Assembly (NCBI GenBank): GCA_903813345.2
Contig: CAIIXF020000012.1
Span: forward strand, 16,116,020-16,180,019
DNA from: Owenia fusiformis
Taxonomy: Eukaryota; Annelida; Polychaeta; Sabellida; Oweniidae
Direction of reading: 5' to 3'
DNA length: 64,000 bases
The notes under the pieces were generated by a model. It searched no databases, had not been told where the DNA came from, and saw only the letters and a list, made by a program, of their open reading frames with translations. Below, piece after piece: positions 23,074 to 35,924 of the stretch. A program made the translations under genes and the position numbers. Within the stretch, counting starts at the first letter, position 1, and the number at the start of each line of letters is the position of its first letter.

Positions 23074-24728
23074 TTAGAACTTGTTATAAAATATGCCTAG
23101 TGGGGTAAGAGTAGAGTCATTATATCTTAGTAGACTGGCCTCTCTAGGTATCCAGCCATGAGGAGGCACCCTACTACTATACCATGCATAGCGATACACA
23201 TACTCAGCCCTCTCAAACAAAGGCAAGATAGCTTTCATGAACTCTAATTGGCCCTCAGTTGTGTTCTTAAATGGACACGCAAATTCAGTCAGCCATATTT
23301 GTTTTTTGTATCTCCTCCAGAGTGCCTCTAAATACTTCATAGTCATATTTGGGTCACACCAGTAAGCATGCGTGGCTAGGTATTTAATTTCACAATTTTT
23401 ACAAGCTTTGAAAAATCTATCAAACCATTTCACAGCCCCTGAATTGCACTTATCTATAGACCCCACACATGTTGATGCTGAGGGGCTTACAAGTTGCACA
23501 TCAGGGAGTTTTTCTTGTATCTCCATCCACAAGTCTGCAGCCTCTTCTGGTAATAAATTTGCCTGTTCAACAAAATTTGGTTCATTAAATCCCAAAATTA
23601 TTTTGTCAGAGTTTGATAAAAACCTCAGCTTGTTTTTTCTATGGCTCCATGTCCAGATCATTGGAATCCTACCTTGTCCCTGCTTGTTGCTACAATGTTT
23701 GTTTTTGTGGTAGTTTCCATAAAGGTTCCAATCATACCTTTAAATAAATATACAAAGTTGAGGTTTACATGGTTTACAAGTTGCAATGGGAGGAAGGTTC
23801 TATTTTGATGAATGGGTTAAAGGGAATTCAAAAACTCAACTTTAAAAAAAATCAAAACGCTGGTCATGTGAACAGTGAATGTTATTAGCCCAAAACCAGA
23901 TCTTAAAATGCATGAAATGCAATAGAATTAAATAAAATCATCGTTTACATTAATAATGTACACTATAACTATACTGTACAGGGTGAGCCAAAAAGGTAAC
24001 CCAAAGAATTACAGGTGTTCATATTGGGTGATTTTGGTATGTTTCGGCATTTGGGGCATGTTTTGTAATAAAATGGCCATAACATTGTGACCATTGGGAA
24101 TAGACCAGTGAAACTTAGTAGAATGAATTTGAAAAGGTTCAATTGTGCCAAATAAAACCCGTGCCTAGATGACTGTTATTAGTATTTGTTTTGGCTACCT
24201 TTATTGGCTGACCTTGTAATACTAGTAGCCACAGCAAAATTGAAAGTCTATAAATGTGTTTGAATTCAAAATTTAGAAAATAGGCCCTACATTCAGACCT
24301 TGAATATTCCTGAAAATGGAGGGAAGAATGCAATGTTGAAATCAACAAATGGGTTTGTAATCAAGCTGAGTGTGGATCATGAAGGTCAAGGTCACATTTA
24401 TAGGTCAAGGTCACATTTAAGGTCAACAATGTGAAAAATTGTCTGACTAATTATCTTACCACCAGTGAACATTATTAAAGGCCAAAGTGTCGCCACATTT
24501 ATAATTCTTTGGACTGATGCAGACACCTTTCTTTTGTGATTTCGGTGACGCTGACTTGTCTGTCACCTTATGAAGCATTGTATTAAATCTTGATAATCCT
24601 ATCACATCAGATATGTCCACAGATTTGTTCAATATAACCATTTGTTGGTGCTTTAAGAGAATCCAAACTATGCTCAGTCCTGTTAACACAACTCCATTAA
24701 AAATATATATCCATTTTGAAGATAACAT
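23074..24728 (-). CDS. Membrane-anchored GH128-type glycoside hydrolase (Asl1-like catalytic core)
   Basis: Two exons, 24728-24460 and 23737-23074, with donor GGTG|GTAAGA and acceptor TTTAAAG|G. The join restores HWWYDWN and gives 310 residues. Residues 6-25 form one hydrophobic segment after a short N-terminus, so a type II membrane protein or uncleaved signal anchor is likely. The rest looks like the GH128 'glycosyl hydrolase catalytic core' family, which acts on beta-1,3-glucans. Visible signature pieces are KKGV near 67, the WWYDWN strand, GFNEPN with Glu142 (expected acid/base) and IWLTEFACP with Glu241 (expected nucleophile). Both glutamates are kept. The domain runs to the C-terminus and ends TPLGIFYNKF. 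Its intron holds a MITE, and a triplicated 70-bp repeat starts 13 bases upstream of the ATG. A role in glucan digestion or in recognising fungal or algal walls is inference. Confidence 0.82.
23979..24216. mobile_element. Mariner-like MITE in the GH128-gene intron
   Basis: The ends CAGGGTGAGCCAAAAAGGTA and, inverted, CAAGGTCAGCCAATAAAGGTA are flanked by TA. Its body shares words with the element at 31877-32655, including AAAATGGCCATA-type and AGTTCAATTGTGCC-type words. Confidence 0.7.
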
Positions 24729-24740
24729 TGTGAGTTCTTA

Positions 24741-24950
24741 GAGCTCCTAAATGCAGTTACTTACAATAAGCTCTTAAATATAACAGCTTCAAGTCATAAG
24801 GAGAGAATGAGAGCTCCTAAATGCAGTTACTTACAATAAGCTCGTAAATATAACAGCTTCAAGTCATAAGGAGAGAATGAGAGCTCCTAAATGCAATTAT
24901 TTACAATAAGCTCTTAAATAAAACAGCTTCAAGTCATAAGGAGAGAATGA
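24741..24950 (-). repeat. Three 70-bp tandem repeats just upstream of the GH128-type gene start
   Basis: Copies start at 24741, 24811 and 24881, with the first bases of a fourth at 24951. On the gene strand each contains CTGCATTTAG|GAGCTC, which could serve as a 3' splice site or a promoter piece, and TTATATTTAAGAG. The copies differ at only a few positions. The gene starts 13 bases away, so this is probably promoter or 5' UTR sequence. Confidence 0.75.
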
Positions 24951-26214
24951 GAGCTCCTGAAAAATTTATTTATTGTGAACTCCAGGATAAAGCCTGTCTC
25001 AATGAAAGCTTGAAAGTATTCATATTGAGCTTAGTAATGCTCCATTATGGAGGCATGTAGGTAGAATGTGAGCTTTTACAAAGAGCACCTAAATAATTGT
25101 CAATTTCTAAAAATTGTCTATGGATCCAGAGCTCATAAGTAATTGTCTACTTGGTTAAATGTCCTAGAATACTCAATGACTGTGAAGTCCATCACATTGC
25201 CTTTTAACAAATTGAAGTTTTAGTGTTCCTGTCATCAAGAACTTGAAATAAAGTAATATTTATATCTGGTCCTTTATTTCATTTGTGTTAAAGACCATGT
25301 ACATAATCCAATCCACATCAATTGTAATGACACTAAATATAAGAGTTTATCCTGTAGGTAGATATTAAATATAAATATCCTATTCACAAGAATACTTCCT
25401 ATCATTCTATATCCCTATACATTTGATTTCTGGTTTAAAATACATTATGATTTTAATGTGGATGAAATCAAATATTTAAAGATTCTGTAAACATTCATGA
25501 ATACTTATAAAATCCATTTGGGTCACCATTGAGCTATATACAAAAGGGAAATTCAAGGACTGGTTTGGATTTCAGAATAGTTTGGCTAAAACTTGAGTCC
25601 AATTAAAAATATGACTTTTTAAATCACAGAATATACAGATATTTTTTATTATTTCATTACTCAACTTTGTTGCTCACATCATTTATTTACAAAAAGGCTT
25701 TAAATATGAATGGCATTGATTTTATATTGTAGATGTTAATCATTTACATTGTTAATGACACACTTGTCAATCACCATATCACCATGTCAACATACGAGTA
25801 ACTTTGACAACTGTTTCAGTACACATGTGTTACAACCTCAATGATGCAGGATAATGCCATGGTAATCCATGTATTACAACTGCTACACATTTCTCTAATA
25901 TTTACTTTTAAGTTTCCAAAGGAAAGAAAGAAAAACATAATAGTACTTTTTGAATATGAAAAATATATGAGAAAGATTGTCGATTGAGAAAATGTATTTT
26001 GAAACAGCTTATAGAAACTAGATTTGTAAAATTGGACTAAATTGTGTTTATGTTTATCTTTGAAATATAGTAAAAAAGTTATATATTGATATGACATATG
26101 GTTAAAGGTCTATCAAACAATGAAACTTTTAATGTTTACTGTTTAACCAGCCAGACAGGTTTTCAATTGGCATAAATAGTGTTAAAAATCTATATTGGAC
26201 ACACTTAAAATCAG
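24951..26214. other. Intergenic sequence, no recognised gene
   Basis: A/T-rich sequence upstream of the GH128-type gene. Short frames here show no family resemblance. Confidence 0.4.
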
Positions 26215-28930
26215 TCAAATTCAGCATCTTTGACACAATATCATACATCTAAGATACAATTATAAATACATCTATGACATGTATGACATAGGATTACACC
26301 TCTTTGACACATGATAATACCTCTATGACACCAGGATCATACCTCTTTGACACAATGGCATACATCTTAGATACAATTACAAATACATCAATGACATAGG
26401 ATTATACCTCTATGACACCAGGATCATACCTCTTTGTCACAATGGCATACATCTTAGATACAATTACAAATACATCAATGACATAGGATTATACCTCTAT
26501 GACACCAGGATCATACCTCTTTGACACAATGGCATACATCTTAGATACAATTACAAATACATCAATGACATAGGATTATACCTCTATGACACCAGGATCA
26601 TACCTCTTTGACACAATGGCATACATCTTAGATACAATTACAAATACATCAATGACATAGGATTATACCTCTTTGACACATGATAATACCTCTATGACAC
26701 CATGATCATACCTCTTTGACACAATGGCATATTCTTAGATACAATTGTAAATACATCAATGACATAGGATTATACCTCTTTGACACATGATTATACCTCT
26801 TTGACACCATGATCATACCTCTTTGTCACAATGGCATATTCTTAGATACAATTGTAAATACATCAATGACATAGGATTATACCTCTTTGACACATGATAA
26901 TACCTCTATGACACCATGATCATACCTCTTTGACACAATATTATACGGTACATCAAAGTAACAATTATAAATACATCAATGACATAGGATTATACCTCTT
27001 TGACACATGATAATACCTCTATGACACCATGATAATTCCTCTTTGACAGAATGGCATACATCTTAGATACAATTACAAATACATCAATGACATAGGATTA
27101 TACCTCTTTGACACATGATAATACCTCTATGACACAATGATCATACCTTTTTGACACAATGGCATACATCTTAGATACAATTATAAATACATCATTGACA
27201 TAGGATTATACCTCTTTGACACATGATCATACCTCTTTGACACAATATCAGACATCAAAGTAACAATTATAAATACATCAATGACATGGATTATACATCT
27301 TTGACACATGATAATACCTCTATGACACCATGATCATACCTCTTTGACACAATATTATACGGTACATCAAAGTAACAATTATAAATACATCAATGACATA
27401 GGATTATACCTCTTTGACACATGATAATACCTCTATGACACCATGATCATACCTCTTTGACACAATGGCAAACATCTAAGCTACAATTACAAATACATCA
27501 ATGACATAGGATTATACCTCTTTGACACATGATAATACCTCTATGACACCATGATCATACCTCTTTGACACAATGGCATACATCTTAGATACAATTACAA
27601 ATACATCAATGACATAGGATTATACCTCTTTGACACATGATTATACCTCTATGACACCATGATCATACCTCTTTGACACAGTGGCATACATCTTAGATAC
27701 AATTATAAATACATCAATGACATGGATTATACCTCTTTGACACCATGATCATACCTCTTTGACACAATATCAGACATCTGGGATACAATTATAAATACAT
27801 CTATGACATGTATGACATAGGATTATACCTCTTTGACACATGATTATACCTCCATGACACCATGATCATACTTCTTTGACACAATATCAGACATCTGGGA
27901 TACAATTATAAATACATCAATGACATAGGATTATACCTCTTTGACACATGATAATACCTCTATGACACCATGATCATACCTCTTTGACACAATGGCATAC
28001 ATCTTAGATACAATTACAAATACATCAATGACATAGGATTATACCTCTTTGACACCATGATCATACCTCTTTGACACAATGGCATACATCTTAGATACAA
28101 TTACAAATACATCAATGACATAGGATTATACCTCTTTGACACATGATTATACCTCTATGACACCATGATCATACCTCTTTGACACAATGGCATACATCTT
28201 AGATACAATTACAAATACATCAATGACATAGGATTATACCTCTTTGACACCATGATCATACCTCTTTGACACAATGGCATACATCTTAGATACAATTACA
28301 AATACATCAATGACATAGGATTATACCTCTTTGACACATGACTATACCTCTATGACACCATGATCATACCTCTTTGACACAGTGGCATACATCTTAGATA
28401 CAATTATAAATACATCAATGACATGGATTATACCTCTTTGACACCATGATCATACCTCTTTGACACCATGATCATACCTTTTTGACACAATGGCATACAC
28501 CTTAGATACAATTATAAATACATCAATGACATAGGGTTATACCTCTTTGGCACATGATTATACCTCTTCTATGACACCATGTCTATGATCATACCTCTTT
28601 GACACAATATCATACATCTAAGTAACAATTATAAATGCCCCTGGATCCGCCACCGCTATGACATATAACTGTACCTCTTTGACTGATACCTCAATGACAC
28701 CATTATCATACCTCTTTGACACAATGTCATACATCTAAGATCCAATTATATAAATACATCTATGACATACTGTATGATAATAACTCTTTGACATGATAAT
28801 ACATGTACATGTACCTCTATGACACCATGATCATACCTCTTCTTTGACACAATATCATATAGTTGTGTACATCTAAGTAAGAATTGTAAATACATCTACA
28901 TGTATGACATAGGATTGTATCTCTTTGCCA
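26215..28930. repeat. 2.7-kb AT-rich minisatellite with a ~107-bp higher-order unit
   Basis: The basic words ACCTCTTTGACAC and ATGAT(A/C)ATACCTCTATGACACC recur. The larger unit, closing with ACAATTACAAATACATCAATGAC, repeats about 25 times with variable length. Stop codons interrupt every frame. A short foreign piece (GCCCCTGGATCCGCCACC near 28638) interrupts it. Confidence 0.85.
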
Positions 28931-29275
28931 CATGATAACCGTCAAGTAACCTTATTATATAATGAATGACCACATGACATTACAAATTACTCCTGTATTT
29001 CCAATGCAAAACATAATTGTGGGTGGGGCACACTATATGACTTTAAAAGGTGACGTCACATCCGGAAAACAGATTGGCAAATTCTTGAAACAAATTCTAG
29101 CATTTCTAAACGGTAAGAAAAACAACTAGAAATATTAACATCGTTAATTCAGTAGTATTTTCTAATAGATCAGAGATTCGTTTAACTGCCTGTGTAATTT
29201 CAAGGACTGTCATCGTGTTCAACAAGGTTTTTATGGCCAGTATACATTTTTTTGTACTCTAAGTAAATCGAGACC
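28931..29275. other. Spacer between two minisatellites
   Basis: No gene, RNA or repeat recognised. Confidence 0.35.
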
Positions 29276-30869
29276 CTATCTGTTGCAAGACTAACGCCTG
29301 GCGTAACCGTCACTATGTTATTCAGTGTTTTTTAAGTAGCGCAAGGATCCTGCCATGACCGTGGTAATGTTATCGTGAAAGCCTGGTATAACCGCGACAA
29401 TGCTGTATTATATTAAAATGCCTGCCATGACCGTGGTAGTGTAATCGTGTAAGCCTGTCGCGACCGTAACCTTTATATGACATTAATGACCTTTATGTTC
29501 GCCCGTTGCTGTTTGTATTTTTTATGGATAAATCTTATTTATTGATCATTATAGGAAGTATATGCTTTCGAATCGAAGCTCCTTGAATGAGAGTAGAGAT
29601 ATAGTTTGTTAGCAAATTATTTATGAGTAAAAATTAGGTTTTCGTTGTGAAATTAATACACATTTTTCGTAGTCTTTATTTACAACTTTAAGGTAGTTAA
29701 ACACGAAGAAAAATTGTCATTACGGTGTTCTCGATCATGCTACTTTAAATACAACCACGGTCATGAGAGGCCTTGCAACTATTGTCACGGTCATATCAGG
29801 CTTTAACCTTACCACGGTCATGACAGGCTTTAACCTTACCACGGTCATGACAGGCTTTAACATTCTGACGGTCATGACAGGCCTTTCAATCATTATTACG
29901 GTCATATAATATATACGGCAATATAACATAACATTGTCACGGTCATGGCAGGCTTTACAAGCATTGTCACGGTCATGACAGGCCTTGCAATATAATATAG
30001 CATTACCACGGTCACGACAGGCCTTGAAATATAATATAGCATTGTCACGGTCATGACAGGCCTTGCAAGCATTGTCACGGTCATGACAGGCCTTGTAATA
30101 TAATATAGCATTGTCACGGTCATGACAGGCCTTGCAAGCATTGTCACGGTCATGACAGGCCTTGCAAGCATTGTCACGGTCATATCAGGCTTCAGCATTA
30201 GCACAGTCTTGACAGGCATTACAACCATATTCATGACAGACCTTGCAATATAATATAGCATTGTCCCGGTCATGACAGGCCTTGCAACCATTGTCACGGT
30301 CATACGGGGCTTTAACATTACCACGGTCATGACAGGCCTTGCAATATAATATAGCATTACCACGGTCACGACAGGCCTTGTAATATAATATAGCATTGTC
30401 ACGGTCATGACAGGCCTTGCAAGCATTGTCACGGTCATGACAGGCCTTGCAAGCATTGTCACGGTAATATCAGGCTTCAGCATTAGCACAGTCTTGACAG
30501 GCATTACAACCATATTCATTACAGGCCTTGCAATATAATATAGCATTGTCCCGGTCATGACAGGCCTCGCAACCATTGTCACGGTCATACGGGGCTTTAA
30601 CATTACCACGGTCATGACAGGCCTTGCAATATAATATAGCATTGTCCCGGCCATGACAGGCCTTGCAACCATTGTCACGGTCATACGGGGCTTTAACATT
30701 ACCACGGTCATGACAGGCCTTGCAATATAATATAGCATTACCACGGTCACGACAGGCCTTGTAATATAATATAGCATTGCCACGGTCATGGCAGGATCCT
30801 TGCGCTACTTAAAAAACACCGAATAACATGGTGACGGTTACACCAGGCGTTAGTCTTGCAATAGATAGC
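29276..30869. mobile_element. Inverted-repeat-bounded minisatellite element, 1.6 kb
   Basis: The ends are inverted copies of about 90 bp or more, sharing TTGCAAGACTAACGCCTGG and TTTTTTAAGTAGCGCAAGGA (29282-29350 and 30790-30861). The inside is a minisatellite of units like ATTGTCACGGTCATGACAGGCCTTGCA, some with an AATATAATATAG insert, running mainly at 29750-30800. The open frame read on the - strand across it is a repeat artefact. It looks like a non-autonomous DNA element whose core has amplified. Confidence 0.7.
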
Positions 30870-30892
30870 ATGTGAGTAAATCTTGATTTTAT

Positions 30893-31304
30893 TTAAGGTT
30901 CAGCTGGAAAGTAACATTTTGGTAAAAAATTGCCATACCTGCACATGTTATTTTCTGGTACATAATTAAGTATGAAGGCATGTGTGTATTTCCTTGCTTT
31001 TTTCAGGAAAGTATCATTACACTGTCTACTTTTAGTAAACCTGGAAACAGGTCAATGGTAGCTCCTGTGTTGTCTGGAAACTTTGAAAGAAAATTTGGAA
31101 AAACAGGAAGTGTGAAATATCAGAATTCCCTGGAGTCCCATTTGAACGCCTACCAGATATTCTAAAAGAAGACAATGTAATGATACTTTCCTGAAAAAAG
31201 CAAGGAAATTGATACATGCCTTCATACTTTATTTTGTACCAGAAAATAACATGTGCAGGTATAGCAATTTTTTACCAAAATGTTACTTTCCAGCTGTACC
31301 TTAA
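30893..31304. mobile_element. TTAA-flanked foldback element, 412 bp
   Basis: Arms 30897-31040 and 31170-31300 are inverted copies starting GGT(T/A)CAGCTGGAAAGTAACA. TTAA stands at both outer borders. The short frames on both strands inside it are arm sequence, not genes. Confidence 0.75.
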
Positions 31305-31736
31305 AGCCTAAAAATGAGGTTACATGTAGATGAGGTGGATTACATGTACTGTACAGACCAGTAGCAAGAGGAGCTGATATCTAATGCAAAGCTTACTACA
31401 AGAACAAATATTTGTATTCTACATATAAATGAAGACGATATATATGTTGCAAAAATTCTGGTCATGTTTACAAATAGAGCCGGTAATTACTCTACCAAGA
31501 AGACCAACAAAGAGATGGTCTTAGTACGAGATAACAGTCAAATGACATTGAGCCATATGCTGTGCTGTATACATGCACTACATATTATAGAGGATAGGTG
31601 GTGCTAACTTTGCGCCCCATAGGTCCAAATATGAATTCCATTCTTCCAAACCCCAATCGTCCGAATCCAAATCCCATTCGTCCAAATCCCGCCAATCCAA
31701 TATCATAGTCCTGTTTTTTCCAGATAACTCTTCAAG

Positions 31737-33797
31737 ATGCCTACGCTAGTATTTGACACAAACTTACCCGAGGACAAAGTTCCAGAGGATTTCTACACGG
31801 CAGCCTCAAACTTGATTGTGGAGATGACTGGAAAACCAATCAAGGTAAAATGAAGATCAAAGCTAGATCTAAAATACAGGGTGAGCCAAAAAAATGTTAA
31901 TAACTGGGTCTTCCGACATGGATTTGAACTCATAATTTTGAACAATTAAACCATTTTTAATGTACTTTCATTCTACTAAGTTTCATTAGTGTACTTTTTA
32001 TGATCATGATATGGCCATTTTAAAAAACGTGCTCCAAATGCAAAAAAATCACCCGATATGAATCCCCAAACTTTTTTATGTTTGGAGCCATTTCAAAGAT
32101 ATTGTCCACATTTACAACTCTAGATGCATGGGCATAGTGAGAGGGGGTTTGTGGGCTTCATGCTAACTCCCATTTGGCCTGAACCCCCTTTCTTTATAAA
32201 AAAAACACCCGGCTGGTAGCAACCCCTTTACTGAAAGATCAACAAACCAAAGGCCGGGAACTAACCCAGTTCTCAGAAAGCTGACTATTTTTTTCTTTGT
32301 TATAAATCAAACCCATAGGCTTGGGAAAAGTTGAACCCCCTTGGTAAATCATGGCTACATCCTTGGAGAAGCATCAGAGAGTTGAAACAAGAGATAACAA
32401 GGATGATAAGAGCTATTATGCATGATATCTGTGAGCATCTTGTCACCTGGTACATATGTTTAAATTAGCTTCAAGAGATGAGACCAGCATTTTAATAATG
32501 TTTTGTTAAATAACCATAAAATCGTGGTCATTTGAGATAGACCAATGGGACTTAAATGAATGAAAAAACATTGAACAAAGTTCAATTGTGCCAAATATGA
32601 TTTTAAACCCATGCTGGATGACATTTATTTGGGTTACCTTTTTTGGCTCGCCCTGTATATATTTTGGCCCTGGCATAAGTTCCCTTGAAGTATATAGGCC
32701 TAGTACCTTTAAAGCAGAAATATTGTCAGGTCTTCTAATCATCTTAGTAACATTACTTACTAATAAAATCCAATAAGATAAAAATCTTGTTGTGTGTTAG
32801 TTTTGGGATATAATAAAAACCATAAATTGACCCAGTGGCACAGTTGTTAGACGGAGATCGCCATCTTTCCCTCAGAGACCAAGATATGGAGCGGAAGTGT
32901 GATGTATCGTTGACTTAGCCACCATCTTGAAAAGCTGCAGAAAAGGGGAAACATTAACAAGATATGAGAACATCTTTTTTTGGAGCTCCAATAGGGTTAT
33001 CCAGAATCCACATTTTCTGAACTGTTGAACTTTTTGGAAATAAGGCATGTGAACTGTTGTGAGGAAAAAATCTGGAAAATATATGAATTTTTACGAGTTA
33101 CTCTTAGTATTTGTTTTAAATATTTCCCTTGTATTTCAGTATGCAGCGGTCCATTTACATATTGAGCAACTGATGTCCTTTGGGGGCACCAGAGATCCCT
33201 GCGCTTTGGTCAGTTTCACATGCATTGGCAAATTGGGAGTTGAAGAAAACAAAAGCCACACCAAAAAAATCACAGCTTTTGTCAAAAAGTATTTAAATGT
33301 GGAGGCTGATAGGTGAGATAACTGCTCAATATATTATTTTTTCTTAGCTACTCCGGTTAAGGTTCGGCTATTTTTTGAAAGAGCATAATATTTACATAGT
33401 CTACATACATAGTCTAGCTACAAGCCCCTCCCACTACTCCCCATACTCACCAGTAGGGAGGTGTTAAGTGTAGGGGCGCACACAAAGGATTGTAGCTAGA
33501 CTAGAAGAAACACAACATTTTTCAATAAGAAATAAAAACTGACTTGGAGGGTTGATTGAACAATTGAAAACATGGTGACCAAAAACAAAATATTTTCCTT
33601 ATACCTAATTTCCTTATATTACCTGGCATTGAGGAAGATTTGCATGTAAATAAAAAGAATTCATTATTGTTTTTTGGAATTTAATTAAAACAGATATAAA
33701 TTCTTTATTTCTCATTTCTGATTTCAGAATGTATGTCAGCTTTAGAGATCTCCCTGCATCAGAGTGTGGTTGGAACAATGATACATTTTCCAAGTAG
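31737..33797 (+). CDS. MIF: Macrophage migration inhibitory factor (MIF) family, 3 exons
   Basis: Exons 31737-31844, 33140-33312 and 33728-33797, all GT..AG, give 116 residues, the normal MIF length. Pro2 follows the initiator Met, as needed for the tautomerase active site. Lys33 sits in TGKP where human MIF has Lys32 (mature numbering). The core LMSFGGTRDPCAL and the end GWNNDTFSK are typical of MIF. MIF of vertebrates is a cytokine and keto-enol tautomerase, leaderless and secreted by a non-classical route. In the redox motif CALC, the first Cys (57) is kept but the second is Val60, so CXXC oxidoreductase activity is not expected. A strong acceptor, CCTGTTTTTTCCAG, ends at 31723, just before the start codon, so there is probably an upstream non-coding exon. 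It could also be called a D-dopachrome tautomerase paralogue, but the core looks MIF-like. Confidence 0.93.
31877..32655. mobile_element. Mariner-like element in MIF intron 1, 779 bp
   Basis: The ends CAGGGTGAGCCAAAAAAAT and, inverted, CAGGGCGAGCCAAAAAAGG are flanked by TA. The body is non-coding. It belongs to the same family as 23979-24216. Confidence 0.65.
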
Positions 33798-34087
33798 GCA
33801 GCCTAGCAACAACATAACAATATACATTACCTAGCAACAATACAGCCTGTGCATAGCAACAGTGAATCATTGATAAAGAAAGCCTAACAACAACAAACAT
33901 TTACATCAAAGGCCCCATATAGTTTCCCCACATTGTCTTACATTGCAGTCTTACCCAATGTTATCAAATTGTGATATGTGAAACTTTTTTTGAATTTCAA
34001 AAAGTGGTTAACAAAGGGCTTTTTGCTGAAAAATCGTGAATTTAGCTAAAACTTAATTTTAAAGAATACATATATAATGAATTAAAG

Positions 34088-34093
34088 AATAAA
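34088..34093 (+). terminator. Candidate poly(A) signal for MIF
   Basis: AATAAA about 290 bases after the MIF stop and before the element at 34151. Confidence 0.4.
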
Positions 34094-34150
34094 GGACTTT
34101 TATTTGAAAAATGGTTTGAAATTTGAATATTTGAGAAATACATCTTCCTA

Positions 34151-35915
34151 GGGTTTGTGTAAAAAACCGGGTGACCAGGTAACCGGGTACCCGGTCGACC
34201 GGGTACCTAACATTCCTAAGTTAAGAATTGATTAGTTTTTGGGCATTCTGGGTAAATTTTAAGGTGGCCATTTTGGATTTTCCGTCCTAAAATCTTCACT
34301 TTCAAGACTTGTCTACAGGTTTCCAGCCAAACCATTTGACGGATTCATCTGAAATTTTCAGGGATGTTTCTACGTATCAAAGTTAAAAACTGATAAGTTT
34401 TTTGGCATTCTGGGTAAAATTTAAGGTGGCCATTTTGGATTTTCCGTCCTAAAATCTTCACTTTCAAGACTTGTCTACAGGTTTCCAGCCAAACCATTTG
34501 ACGGATTCATCTGAAATTTTCAGGGATGTTTCTACGTATCAAAGTTAAAAACTGATAAGTTTTTTGGCATTCTGGGTAAAATTTAAGGTGGCCATTTTGG
34601 ATTTTCCGTCCTAAAATCTTCACTTTCAAGACTTGTCTACAGGTTTCCAGCCAAACCATTTGACGGATTCATTTGAAATTTACAGGGATGTTTCTACATA
34701 TCAAAGTTAACAACTGATAAGTTTTTAGGCATTCTGGGTAAATTTTAAGGTGGCCATTTTGGATTTTCCGTCCTAAAATCTTCACTTTCAAGACTTGTCT
34801 ACAGGTTTCCAGCCAAACCATTTGACGGATTCATTTGAAATTTACAGGGATGTTTCTACATATCAAAGTTAACAACTAATTAGTTTTTGGGCATTCTAGG
34901 TTAATTTTAAGGTGGCCATTTTGGATTTTCCGTCCTAAAATCTTCACTATCAAGACTTGTCTACAGGTTTCCAGCCAAACCATTTGATGGATTCATCTGA
35001 AAATTTCAGGGATGTTTCTACGTATCAAAGTTAAGAACTGATTAGTTTTTGGGCATTCTGGGTAAATTTAAAGGTGGCCATTTTGGATTTTCCGTCCTAA
35101 ATTCTTCACTGTCACACTGCTGTGTTTTAGGTACGATATTGTTCACGTCTGTGCCTTGTTAAAATAATCGATCCAGCAAAGAGTGACGTCCATGTCAAGT
35201 TGCTCATAAGTAGCATATAAGTTCCTATCGAAGACGTTGCACATTTTCGTTCTTTACACATCGAGGAAACGTAAACATGAGACATCTATTGATGGTATAA
35301 AAGAACGTTGTTGTAACGTGTCCGTAAAGTTCGTTAGTGTGGAAAACATAACAAACAGAAACGTTTGATTTTTTTACTACATTCGTCCATATTTGACGTA
35401 ACTCAAACGTTAAAATTCAAGGTTGTCAAAACAGGCTTTTAATATCAATCACTAAGTCGGTTCATTTCCGATGTATTGTTAACGTTAAAATTTAACGTTG
35501 TCGAAACGTTTTTTTCGATTTTAAATAACCTCATAACGTGACGTCGATAATGACGTTCATGGAGCGTATTGATCTGACGTTATTCAAATATTCAGCAAAA
35601 CGTCGATGGATGGTTGAATTTCAACATTGTGGAAATGGCTTCAAAATATTTTTGAGTTAAGGAAACGTTACAAAGACGTCAATATGTTCTCACTAAATCG
35701 GTTCATTACCGACGTTATTTTAACGTTAAAAGTAAACGTTGGCAAAACGTTCTTACGGTGTGAAATAACCTCAAAACGTGACGTCGAAAATAACGTACAT
35801 GTATCGTCCAGATCCAACGTTATAAATAAAAAATTCCTAACCCTGCTAGGAACGTTAAGTACCTGGTCACCCGGTCACCCAGTTACCCGGTCACCCGGTT
35901 TTTTACACAAACCCC
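34151..35915. mobile_element. Mutator-like non-autonomous element, 9-bp target duplication
   Basis: The ends GGGTTTGTGTAAAAAACCGG and, inverted, GGGGTTTGTGTAAAAAACCGG continue as ~65-bp terminal repeats rich in GGTGACC/GGTACCC. ATCTTCCTA stands immediately outside on both sides (34142-34150 and 35916-35924), a 9-bp target duplication. Inside are six ~162-bp tandem copies (34220-35100) containing GGTGGCCATTTTGGATTTTC, then two ~270-bp copies (35400-35850) dense in AACGTT and GACGTC. It encodes no transposase. The 9-bp duplication suggests the Mutator superfamily. Confidence 0.8.
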
Positions 35916-35924
35916 ATCTTCCTA

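Noticed and set aside
23372-23713. 113-codon + strand frame
   Set aside because: Antisense of the GH128-type exon.
26215-28930. Regular repeats resembling a CRISPR array
   Set aside because: Units are contiguous and the 'spacers' are themselves repeated. This is a eukaryotic minisatellite with no cas genes.
29902-30789. 295-codon - strand frame of MTVTMLARPV-type repeats
   Set aside because: Low-complexity translation of the minisatellite in the inverted-repeat element; not a protein family.
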